DNA from: Paracoccaceae bacterium
Lineage (GTDB): Bacteria > Pseudomonadota > Alphaproteobacteria > Rhodobacterales > Rhodobacteraceae
Direction: 5' to 3'
DNA: 13,367 nucleotides
NCBI GenBank assembly: GCA_021648225.1
Contig: JAKITE010000079.1
Coordinates: 1-13,367 of the forward strand
Shown here: positions 1-6,960 of the stretch, piece by piece
Position numbering within the stretch: position 1 is the stretch's first letter
How the letters are laid out: the number at the start of each line of letters is the position of its first letter
The notes under the pieces: generated by a model
Seen by the model: the letters and a program-made list of their open reading frames with translations, nothing else
Told to the model about the DNA's origin: nothing
Databases searched by the model: none
Made by a program: the position numbers and the translations under genes

Positions 1-141
1 CGCTATCAGCTTGTGTCGCTTGATCAACTGACTTTTTGCGGCACGCCAGCGGAATATGCACAGGTTATTAATGCCCCCGCGCCGCCGACCACAGGGCTGT
101 TACAGGCATTGCCTAAGGTTTTGTCATATTATAAATCTTAA
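1..141 (+). CDS. 3' end of an unidentified protein gene (partial)
   Basis: The frame is open from the first base to a TAA at 139-141 and gives 46 C-terminal residues that start RYQLVSLDQLTFCGTP and end LPKVLSYYKS. The start lies outside the window. I do not recognise a family from this tail: it has no membrane segment and no obvious catalytic motif, and it contains a short proline/alanine-rich stretch (NAPAPPTTG). It runs in the same direction as the nonulosonate genes and ends 83 bp before the NeuB fusion gene, so it may be the previous gene of the same glycan locus. That is inferred from position only. Confidence 0.6.
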   Translation, partial: RYQLVSLDQLTFCGTPAEYAQVINAPAPPTTGLLQALPKVLSYYKS

Positions 142-188
142 ACATGCGTATACTTAAAAGTTAAGGCTGCGTGCGCGCTAGTATTTGA

Positions 189-211
189 AGCCGGTTTTTC
201 CGGCACCGGCT
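189..211 (+). promoter_or_regulatory. GC-rich hairpin just before the NeuB-fusion ribosome binding site
   Basis: GCCGG (190-194), TTTTT and CCGGC (200-204) form a short stem-loop. An alternative pairing is AGCCGG (189-194) with CCGGCT (206-211). The AAGGA ribosome binding site follows at 213-217. No T-run follows, so a Rho-independent terminator is unlikely. Mutually exclusive pairings next to a ribosome binding site could affect translation, but they may also be chance. Confidence 0.25.
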
Positions 212-224
212 AAAGGAATGAAAA

Positions 225-1742
225 ATGCCTGACAGTTTTTTGAACGTAATCAAAAAAGCCGTATCAAGCTATCGCAACGACACGATTTTTATTTTGGGAA
301 AAGGGCCGTCTAGCGATCAAATTCCAACCGAAGTGTTTGAAAAATCGGTTGTGATCGGTTTGAACGATGCAGAACGCATTTATCCGGCGGATATTTCCAT
401 TTTCCATGCGGAATGGATGAGATCGGCGCTATCAAACGCGGGTGCGCGGGCCAAGCTTTATATCACATCAACAGATTTTTCAGTGCCGGGGGCGGTTTCT
501 TACCGGGTTCCCCATTTGCCGCTAACGCAAGAAAGCAGCGACCTGATGGTGCAGCGCTTGCTGGGAAAAGGTATTTTTGTAGAAGATGTGCTGTTTATGT
601 CTGCCTTGCGTGTGGCGCGTGCCATTGCAGAAATTCGCGGGCGAACCCAAACAGTTTATATGGTCGGGTTTGATTTTAGCGCTGATCTGGTCAGCGCAAA
701 TGCGTTGGGGCGGACCTTTCAGACCGATTCAGAGGATCAAAGCCACATCCGGTTGGACATACAGGAAAATTTCCTGCTGAATGCTTTTTATGCGCTGAAG
801 GATTCAGAAATCGATGTTAAGCATGTGGGCAGCCGCGCCTATTCGGCGCTGACAACATCTCAACTTTCCGACCATTTTTTAAGGCCCGAAAAGACGCTGG
901 TCAGCCCGTGGAATGTAGAAATTGTTGCCGAGCTGACAACCAACCATTTTGGCGATCGGGCACGGCTTGAAAAACTGGTGCGCGCGGCAAAAGCTGCCGG
1001 TGCCGATTATGTCAAGGTTCAGAAACGCAATGTGGAAACCTTTTATTCCAAAGAACAGCTGGATGCGCCATACCGGTCACCTTTTGGCACAAAGTTTTCC
1101 GATTACCGGCATCAGTTGGAGCTGGATCGCGATGATTTTGCTTTTTTGAATGACCTTTGCGACCAAATCGGAATTCGGTGGTTTGCTTCGGTTCTGGATA
1201 TGCCTTCTTACAAGTTCCTGCTTGAATTCAACCCGCCGCTGCTTAAGCTGCCCTCGACGATTTCAGAACATAAAGAATATCTGAGCATGGTTGCCCGGAA
1301 TTGTGACCACCCACTGGTTTTATCAACGGGAATGACCGATAAGGCGTTTGAAAACTGGGTGTTGGAGAAATTTTCACAATGTCCAAAGCTTTATTTGTTG
1401 CAGTGTAATTCGGCGTATCCAACGCCGATGGCGGATTGTGAAATCGGGGTTATCCGCCATTATAACAGCTTGTCAAAAACCTATCCCAACATTGTTCCGG
1501 GATATTCCAGCCATGATCCCGGCTGGTTTGCATCCGCGCTGGCGGTTGCAGCAGGGGCGCGGATGATTGAAAAACATGTCAAAATCGGCAATTCGGAATG
1601 GGCGCATTTTGATGCGGTTGCCATGGATCTGGGAACTTCCGAATTTAGTGATTTTGTTACCAAAATCCGCGAAGCCGAAACGGTTGTCGGTTCCGAAGAG
1701 AAAACTGTGCGCCCGAGTGAGCACCATAAATATGTCAAATAA
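225..1742 (+). CDS. Fusion of MptE/GT42-like domain and NeuB-type nonulosonic acid synthase
   Basis: The 505-residue protein has two parts. Residues ~18-215 resemble the DUF115/MptE-like and GT42 sialyltransferase folds: an N-terminal strand followed by LGKGPSSD (24-31), GLND (45-48) and the strand VYMVGFDFS (144-152). Residues ~230-505 are a NeuB-type synthase, which condenses PEP with an N-acyl hexosamine to make a nine-carbon acidic sugar. Its motifs are AELTTNHFG (235-243), KVQK (264-267), KLPS (341-344), STGM (367-370), QCNSAYPTP (393-401), GYSSHD (426-431) and EKHVK (449-453). H430 and H451 match the known metal ligands, and E449 and K264 the conserved active-site positions. The chain stops near where the SAF (antifreeze-like) domain normally begins, so that domain is absent. 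The start has AAGGA 7 nt upstream. A NeuA-type gene follows 48 bp later. The product cannot be told apart as Neu5Ac, legionaminic or pseudaminic acid. NeuB assignment is firm; the role of the first domain is inferred. Confidence 0.9.
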   Translation: MPDSFLNVIKKAVSSYRNDTIFILGKGPSSDQIPTEVFEKSVVIGLNDAERIYPADISIFHAEWMRSALSNAGARAKLYITSTDFSVPGAVSYRVPHLPLTQESSDLMVQRLLGKGIFVEDVLFMSALRVARAIAEIRGRTQTVYMVGFDFSADLVSANALGRTFQTDSEDQSHIRLDIQENFLLNAFYALKDSEIDVKHVGSRAYSALTTSQLSDHFLRPEKTLVSPWNVEIVAELTTNHFGDRARLEKLVRAAKAAGADYVKVQKRNVETFYSKEQLDAPYRSPFGTKFSDYRHQLELDRDDFAFLNDLCDQIGIRWFASVLDMPSYKFLLEFNPPLLKLPSTISEHKEYLSMVARNCDHPLVLSTGMTDKAFENWVLEKFSQCPKLYLLQCNSAYPTPMADCEIGVIRHYNSLSKTYPNIVPGYSSHDPGWFASALAVAAGARMIEKHVKIGNSEWAHFDAVAMDLGTSEFSDFVTKIREAETVVGSEEKTVRPSEHHKYVK

Positions 1743-1790
1743 CTTGGCCAAATAATGCTCTCTAGCTGCTAACTCGAAAAGGCGATAATT

Positions 1791-2498
1791 TTGCAACCGA
1801 TCATTGGATTCATCCCCTGCCGCGCCGGAAGTGAACGCGTTAAAAACAAAAATACCCGCCCCTTTGCTTCTTTTAACAAAGGGCTTTTGGAGCTAAAACT
1901 GCTTCAAATGGCCAAGGTTCCTGAACTGGACAAGGTTATTGTTTCAAGTAATGACCCTAATGTGCTTGAATTTGTCAAAAAATTCAGCAAACAGGAATCT
2001 CGGTTTGTAGCATTGGAAAGACCGGAGAAATATGGAAACTCGGCAACATCAATGGAAGAATTTACCAATTATATCGCAAAAACGCAAGAAGAAGGGATAT
2101 TGTTCTGGACCCATGTCACCCACCCTTTCCTGACGTCGTGCTACTATAACGACATCATCGCCAAGTATGCAGATATTAAAAAACAAGGCCATGACAGCCT
2201 TGTTACCGTTACGCGTATTCACAAATTTATCTGGTCAAAAGACGGGCCCTATAATTATTCAAACCTTAAGGAAAAATGGCCCCGCAGTCAGGATTTGAAG
2301 CCATTATTTGAAATAAATCACGGAGTATACATGTTACCATTCTCGGTGATGCGGGCCGCAAAAGACCGGATCGGATTTTCCCCTTATCTGTATGATCTAC
2401 CCGAAAGCGTTGCACTGGATGTTGACTGGGAAGACCAGTTTATTCTACTGAATGACATCGCTCTGGCCCGTCAAGGAAGAAACATCAGTCTGTTGTAA
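1791..2498 (+). CDS. CMP-nonulosonic acid synthetase (NeuA family)
   Basis: This cytoplasmic cytidylyltransferase of 235 residues, a normal length for the catalytic domain, should activate the NeuB product with CTP to the CMP-sugar. The N-terminal nucleotide-binding motif IPCRAGSERVKNKN (8-21) is the classic NeuA/KdsB-superfamily signature. VSSND (51-55), THVTHPF (107-113) and ALDVDWEDQF (208-217) also fit; D210 and D212 match the metal-binding aspartates. The start codon is TTG, supported by an AAAAGG Shine-Dalgarno at 1777-1782 with 8 nt spacing and by the protein beginning directly at the conserved first strand. It lies 48 bp after the NeuB fusion and is probably cotranscribed with it. Which nonulosonate it activates (Neu, Leg or Pse) cannot be decided from sequence alone, so no gene symbol is given. 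Confidence 0.9.
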   Translation: MQPIIGFIPCRAGSERVKNKNTRPFASFNKGLLELKLLQMAKVPELDKVIVSSNDPNVLEFVKKFSKQESRFVALERPEKYGNSATSMEEFTNYIAKTQEEGILFWTHVTHPFLTSCYYNDIIAKYADIKKQGHDSLVTVTRIHKFIWSKDGPYNYSNLKEKWPRSQDLKPLFEINHGVYMLPFSVMRAAKDRIGFSPYLYDLPESVALDVDWEDQFILLNDIALARQGRNISLL

Positions 2499-2716
2499 GT
2501 GCGCTTATGGCTAATTGGTCAGGCGATAGCCTTAAGTCATTTATGCGCGCTAAATGGAAGCCAATACAAAAAATACCTTGAAATTATGAAATGGGAGGCA
2601 TTGTTTTGGTGGGAAAATAGACTAGTATGATTGCGGTTGAAACACCGTATTTTTAACCAGATCAAACAATAGTAGTTGGTGTTTTAAAGTTGCCAATTAG
2701 CAAAACAGGAATTGCT
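2499..2716 (+). other. Intergenic region between the NeuA-type and GSCFA genes
   Basis: These 218 bp separate two same-strand genes and hold no convincing gene. A weak hairpin, AGGC-GATA-GCCT (2521-2532), lies shortly after the NeuA-type stop but has no T-run. A promoter-like pair follows at 2601-2628. The break could mark a second transcription unit starting at the GSCFA gene. An upstream in-frame TTG at 2690 is not taken as the start. Confidence 0.5.
2601..2628 (+). promoter_or_regulatory. Possible sigma70-type promoter before the GSCFA gene
   Basis: TTGTTT (2601-2606) and TAGTAT (2623-2628) are separated by 16 bp and lie about 90 bp before the GSCFA start. Both hexamers match the consensus only partly, and the region is AT-rich, so this is a weak prediction. 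Confidence 0.25.
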
Positions 2717-3775
2717 ATGAATAATCCTTACATCGGCTTGGAAAAAAACGCTTTTTGGAAATCGGCAATTTCCAATTTGAACGCGCTGGAATATGCGGGG
2801 ATCTACCGACCCAAATTCGAAATTAACCGGTCTATGGATATTTGCGCGGCTGGCAGTTGTTTTGCACAGCATATCGGGCGGCAATTCAAGAACCGGAAAT
2901 ACCGGTTTGTCGATCTGGAAAAACCGATCGCCCTGTTCGAACAGGGCGATCTTGGCCGGTTTGGATACGATATGTATTCGGCAAGGTTTGGCAATATTTA
3001 TTCGATGCGCCAATTGCTTCAGATGTTTTATCGTGCTGATGGCAGCTTTGTGCCCAAAGAAACCAGCTGGCAAACCAAAAATCGCTGGTATGATCCGTTT
3101 CGCCCGACAATCGAACCGGATGGCTTTGATAATCTGGCAGAGCTGCAGCAGGATCTGACCTATCATCTTGGTCAGGTGAACAAGCTGCTAAAGCAGTGCA
3201 AGCTTTTTGTTTTCACCTTCGGGCTGACCGAAGCCTGGATCAACAAAAGCGACGGCGCGGTTTTGCCAACCTGCCCGGGCACAATTGCCGGGGAATACGA
3301 TGAGGTAAAATATACTTTCCATAATTTCACCCATGCCGAAGTGCTGGCGGATGCAGAAACATTTATTGAATATGCTTTGTCTATCAATCCAAAAATGAAA
3401 TTCCTGTTTACCGTATCGCCGGTGCCGTTAACCGCAACCGCCAGCGGACAGCATGTGTTGCCGGCAACGGTATATTCCAAATCGGTTTTGCGCGGTGTTT
3501 GCGGAGAGCTATACCAGAAATACGATCAGGTTGATTATTTCCCGTCCTACGAACTGGTATCCTCGCACCCGATGCGGGCCATGTTTTATGAACCAAACCT
3601 CCGCTCGGTTTCTGCGCTCGGGGTTGCGCATGTGATGAAAACATTTTTTGATGCTTTGAATAATGACCCGGATGAGGGTCAAGGGAAACCCGATGCAAAA
3701 ACCGATATAAGCCTTGCAGATCAGGAAGAAACAATCGCCTGCGATGAGCTTATTTTGGAGACTTTTGGAACATGA
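2717..3775 (+). CDS. GSCFA-domain protein, putative SGNH-like glycan esterase/acyltransferase
   Basis: The 352-residue protein carries the family-defining GSCFA motif at residues 46-50 (ICAAGSCFAQ), then FTFGLTEAW (166-174), FTVSPVPL (231-238) and a C-terminal YFPSYELVSSHP segment (274-285). GSCFA proteins are related to the SGNH/GDSL hydrolase fold, and several sit in polysaccharide loci, but the reaction is generally unknown. The start chosen is ATG 2717, with AACAGGA ending 6 nt upstream. The longer TTG start at 2690 has no comparable ribosome binding site and adds nine unconserved-looking residues. The last ~35 residues are acidic and probably flexible. The stop overlaps the next gene's start by 4 nt (ATGA at 3772-3775), so the two are probably translationally coupled. 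No signal peptide is visible, which suggests a cytoplasmic role before export. A perfect 26-bp palindrome lies within the gene. Confidence 0.85.
   Translation: MNNPYIGLEKNAFWKSAISNLNALEYAGIYRPKFEINRSMDICAAGSCFAQHIGRQFKNRKYRFVDLEKPIALFEQGDLGRFGYDMYSARFGNIYSMRQLLQMFYRADGSFVPKETSWQTKNRWYDPFRPTIEPDGFDNLAELQQDLTYHLGQVNKLLKQCKLFVFTFGLTEAWINKSDGAVLPTCPGTIAGEYDEVKYTFHNFTHAEVLADAETFIEYALSINPKMKFLFTVSPVPLTATASGQHVLPATVYSKSVLRGVCGELYQKYDQVDYFPSYELVSSHPMRAMFYEPNLRSVSALGVAHVMKTFFDALNNDPDEGQGKPDAKTDISLADQEETIACDELILETFGT
2926..2951. repeat. Perfect 26-bp palindrome inside the GSCFA gene
   Basis: The sequence GATCGCCCTGTTC is followed immediately by its exact reverse complement, giving 13 perfect pairs with no spacer, centred on TTCGAA. 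It encodes roughly IALFEQGD in the GSCFA protein. The palindrome stops at both ends (c before, t after). Confidence 0.95.
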
Positions 3776-4506
3776 CGGAACTTAGGCTATGTGGCCATTC
3801 CCATTTGGCAGCGCTGATGCAGGGGTATCGTGCAAACCCGAATCCGGATGTTGAAATCAAGTTTGTGCCGCTAAGCGGTGCCAAATACCGTGCCAGCAAT
3901 TTCAGCAAACTGGAGGATGCCGGTGTCAGGTTTGCACCTGAAATATATGACCGGAATTTTCAGGAAAGAACCGGCGATACCCATATTGACCCAAAACATT
4001 TATGGGGGTTTTGTATGGGGGGATACCCGTTACGGCTTGATTCCGGCAGACAATGGCAAAATTGCCGGCCCTCAGCCTTGCCTCAGGAAGGCAAACGGCC
4101 AATCTCGCTGGCGCAAATTGATCTGATCAATGCTGCCGACCAAAAAGCCACAAAGCATTTTGTGCGCAATCTTATTGATGCAGGGGTGCGGTTCTTCTTT
4201 ATTGCCTTGCCGCTGCCGGTGCGCGGGTTTCATGAAACCGATACAGATGCGGATATGCAGGCCCGCGCTTTTGTGGTTAATCGGGGCCGCGCGCAGTTTC
4301 AGGCTTGGTTAAAAGATCAAGGTGTCGATTTCATTGATGTTCCAGATGAAATAGTGGTTGATGGCAGCTATATGAACCCGGATTATATGCGGTTGATCAA
4401 ACCAAATGGTGCCAAAGACCTGAATCACGGCAATGAAAAATATGGCGCATTGATGATTGCTAAAATTTCCAAATACGTAGCAAACCAGTTTGCCCAAGAA
4501 ACCTGA
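3772..4506 (+). CDS. SGNH-like protein coupled to the GSCFA gene
   Basis: A 244-residue protein without signal peptide or membrane helix. It opens with the strand LRLCGHSHLAAL, where GHSH (8-11) sits where SGNH hydrolases carry GDS. A central strand FFFIALPLP follows (141-149), and near the C-terminus comes DLNHGNEKYGALMI (216-229), which resembles the Asp-x-x-His block V of SGNH enzymes (D216, H219). These points suggest an SGNH-fold hydrolase or acyltransferase, with serine 10 a candidate nucleophile. I would not assign a reaction. It overlaps the GSCFA gene by 4 nt, so the two probably act together on the same sugar or glycan. A GGAG lies 11 nt before the start. The fold assignment is inference from a few motifs. 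Confidence 0.7.
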   Translation: MTELRLCGHSHLAALMQGYRANPNPDVEIKFVPLSGAKYRASNFSKLEDAGVRFAPEIYDRNFQERTGDTHIDPKHLWGFCMGGYPLRLDSGRQWQNCRPSALPQEGKRPISLAQIDLINAADQKATKHFVRNLIDAGVRFFFIALPLPVRGFHETDTDADMQARAFVVNRGRAQFQAWLKDQGVDFIDVPDEIVVDGSYMNPDYMRLIKPNGAKDLNHGNEKYGALMIAKISKYVANQFAQET

Positions 4507-4599
4507 CGGGCAAATATTGCATAGCTTCCCGATTTATGTAGTAATGCGCCTCGTTTTGCCGGACGGTTGAATTAGCTGATTTAGACAAGGAGACCCGAA

Positions 4600-6270
4600 A
4601 TGCCAGAATCCGGACCATTTGGTCGTGTGGCTGTGCTTATTTCCGGTCAGGTCCGATCTGATGACGAAGACATTAAAAAAATTGCCATAGCTTGTGAACA
4701 GGTCAATGCGGATGTGTTTATTTCTGTCTGGCGCAAACGCGGCATGAAAGGTTTTGGCGGCGGGCAGGGGCTTTTGCAATTGGCAAGAATTTTTGGCAGC
4801 AGAACCGCGATTGTCATGCCGCGCAACTGGATTGGCGCAAATATGCGCAAGGTTTTTCCGCAAAGCGAACATATTCTGCCGGATTTCGGGGATATCCAGA
4901 AACAACAGTTGCTGGAAATTTTTCCAAACGCGCAGATCGAGGTGACCGAAGAACAACCCGATTTGACCATCCCTTATATGGATTCCAACAGTCTGCGAAT
5001 GCTGTTTATGATTCATAGCTGCAATGTGCTAAAACGCGAGTCAGAAACCCGGGGGAATTTCAGATATGATATTGTTGCCCGCCATCGCCCTGATGTGAAA
5101 ATGAATTACAACCGGGCATTCGGTTTTTTTTCTAAGCATAAAAAACTGGTTTTGCCCAATAGTGATGTAAAAAATACCGGACAGCTGCATGATGTTTTCT
5201 GGGTTGGCAGCTCAGAAGATGACGACACCCTGTCAAAGCTTTATTTTCGGGCCGAGGAAACCCGCGAACAGGGCTGGGGGGGCATCCATGTGGAGCTTTG
5301 CAACTGGGTTGATGGTAACAAAATACCGTATGACATGTTCAATTGCCTGTCGGCCGGTATTAATGATGCGTCCTATAATAACAATGATACCCAGTTAACG
5401 ACTTCGAAAAACCTGCTGGCTGCGATTCAAAACCGCCAGCTTGATATTGAAGCGGCAAGTGGTGATATATTTTGCACCACATTTGCAGAAGTTTTTGACG
5501 GGGTTCTAACTGGAAAATTTGCAACACCTGCCGGGATTGCCGAAAAAATAGACCATGTATCCGAGCTGAAAATAAGGCCTAAATTCAAGCTGTTTTTGTT
5601 TCAGGCATTTTGTTGGTTGACCTGTTTTGACAAAACCAAAAACCTGAATGATCGACTGGCTGCATTTTTGGCGGCATTATGGATAGACCAGATCACCCGC
5701 AACGATAACGCTTTGAATTGGAGCGCAACTGCTTTTGGGCAGGTATTCGGGCAAGAGGTCACAAAACAACAGATACTCGATATTCTTTTAGGGGATTTGC
5801 CTGCGCTATTTGTCCGCTCGGAATTTGCGCAAAAAATATTGCAATCTATTCACAGGTTCAGCGAAACGCCTGACCAGCAAAAAGAACAACAGCTTGCTTT
5901 GATTGCCAATAATATTGTTTTCAAACACCAGAACTGGAAATGGTTTGCAACCGGTCTGGAGGCCGAAGGCGCTTATCGTGCAATTGTGAACATGTGCGAA
6001 TTACAATTATCTTCGGGGGAATATACCCGTGGTCTGATTAATTATGGTATCAAGGCCTGTAGCTTTACTGGCGATCAGAATGCGCTGGAAAAGCTGCTGC
6101 TTGGCGCTGCCAAGGCGGATCAAAGCGCCCAGACCTTTTCGGGGCTGGGGCAATTTTATTTCCGGGCAGGAAACAACCCTGCTGCTAAACAGGCTTTTCT
6201 AAAAGCCGCTGCATTTGGCGGTCATGGTAATCAGATTGATGATATGTTGCTCAAATTAAAGGATTATTAA
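4600..6270 (+). CDS. Putative glycosyltransferase with C-terminal helical/TPR-like region
   Basis: A 556-residue protein. Residues ~8-260 resemble polysaccharide-locus glycosyltransferase-like proteins: VAVLISGQVRS (10-20), DVFISVW (38-44), MDSNSLRMLFMIHSC (127-141), YDIVARHRPDVKM (156-168) and a putative second strand around VFWVGSS (199-205). The ISGQ-R ... DVFISVW ... R-RPD pattern is typical of that group. The remaining ~300 residues are mostly helical and include one TPR-like unit (about 514-537, GLGQFYFRAGNNPAAKQAFL), which suggests protein-protein contacts. There is a good Shine-Dalgarno, AAGGAG at 4587-4592, 7 nt before the ATG. Two homopolymer tracts occur inside: T8 at 5124-5131 and G7 at 5276-5282. 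It is followed one base later by the sulfotransferase gene. Donor and acceptor are unknown; CMP-nonulosonate is possible from context only. Confidence 0.65.
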   Translation: MPESGPFGRVAVLISGQVRSDDEDIKKIAIACEQVNADVFISVWRKRGMKGFGGGQGLLQLARIFGSRTAIVMPRNWIGANMRKVFPQSEHILPDFGDIQKQQLLEIFPNAQIEVTEEQPDLTIPYMDSNSLRMLFMIHSCNVLKRESETRGNFRYDIVARHRPDVKMNYNRAFGFFSKHKKLVLPNSDVKNTGQLHDVFWVGSSEDDDTLSKLYFRAEETREQGWGGIHVELCNWVDGNKIPYDMFNCLSAGINDASYNNNDTQLTTSKNLLAAIQNRQLDIEAASGDIFCTTFAEVFDGVLTGKFATPAGIAEKIDHVSELKIRPKFKLFLFQAFCWLTCFDKTKNLNDRLAAFLAALWIDQITRNDNALNWSATAFGQVFGQEVTKQQILDILLGDLPALFVRSEFAQKILQSIHRFSETPDQQKEQQLALIANNIVFKHQNWKWFATGLEAEGAYRAIVNMCELQLSSGEYTRGLINYGIKACSFTGDQNALEKLLLGAAKADQSAQTFSGLGQFYFRAGNNPAAKQAFLKAAAFGGHGNQIDDMLLKLKDY

Positions 6271-6271
6271 T

Positions 6272-6922
6272 ATGGCAATTGCTTGTCCGCGTGCAAAAAT
6301 ACAGTTTTTCCCCATACCCAAAGTCGCCTGCACCTCTATCAAGGTGATGATTTACGAGATTAATAACGACCTTGAATGGCAGCGCGGGCGGATTGCTTTT
6401 GGCCAAGTGCATGCCTATCCCGGCTATGGCAGCCTGCCATTTGCCAATAAAAACCTGCCAGATCTGGGAAATTATGTGCCGGTTGCTGTAATCCGTAACC
6501 CGGTTGAGCGGGCCTTGTCTGCCTATCGTGACAAAGCCCGTAGCCAGGTTCTTGCCAGAACCAAATCTGAAACATTGCTACGCAGGGCAGGATTACCTAT
6601 GGACCCTGACCCCGAGCTGTTTTTTGAAGAAATAGAACAATATTTTGAATGCGCGCCGGTAATTCGCGAACATATGCGACCGTTTCGATACCACCTTGGC
6701 GATGATTTGGGCTATTATAAAAAAATTGTTAAACTTGAGGAAATGCAAGAGCTTAGCAGTTATTTCAGTGATGCTTTGGGGTGGCAAGTAGCCCCGAAAT
6801 CTACAAATTCGTCCCAGAAATCGGTGAATGCAGATAAAATTGTGTCGGAAAAAACCCTTAATAAAATAATGGACTATTGTCAGGACGACATCGAATTTCT
6901 TAAAGACTATTATACGGCTTGA
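6272..6922 (+). CDS. PAPS-dependent carbohydrate sulfotransferase
   Basis: A 216-residue member of the sulfotransferase superfamily, of the Golgi carbohydrate-sulfotransferase-like type. The 5'-phosphosulfate-binding loop is IPKVACTSIK (15-24), with K17 as the expected PAPS-contacting lysine. The 3'-phosphate-binding segment is VIRNPVERALSAYRDK (73-88), with R75 and S83 in the expected places. It would transfer sulfate from PAPS to a hydroxyl of the glycan made by this locus. AAAGGA (6258-6263) gives a good ribosome binding site 8 nt before the ATG, inside the end of the preceding gene, and only one base separates the two frames, so they are clearly one operon. No signal anchor is present, which suggests the cytoplasm and action on a lipid-linked or nucleotide-linked intermediate. 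The acceptor cannot be inferred. Confidence 0.88.
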   Translation: MAIACPRAKIQFFPIPKVACTSIKVMIYEINNDLEWQRGRIAFGQVHAYPGYGSLPFANKNLPDLGNYVPVAVIRNPVERALSAYRDKARSQVLARTKSETLLRRAGLPMDPDPELFFEEIEQYFECAPVIREHMRPFRYHLGDDLGYYKKIVKLEEMQELSSYFSDALGWQVAPKSTNSSQKSVNADKIVSEKTLNKIMDYCQDDIEFLKDYYTA

Positions 6923-6960
6923 TGATGCAACAGATTGATATTAAGGGTGAAATGTAAAAA

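Noticed and set aside
2690..2716. TTG at 2690 as the start of the GSCFA gene
   Set aside because: The ATG at 2717 has a much better ribosome binding site (AACAGGA, 6 nt), and the nine extra residues show no family feature.
2684..3166. A 160-residue open frame on the - strand inside the GSCFA gene
   Set aside because: It is antisense to a clear family member, has no ribosome binding site or recognisable motif, and partly mirrors the + strand because of the 26-bp palindrome.
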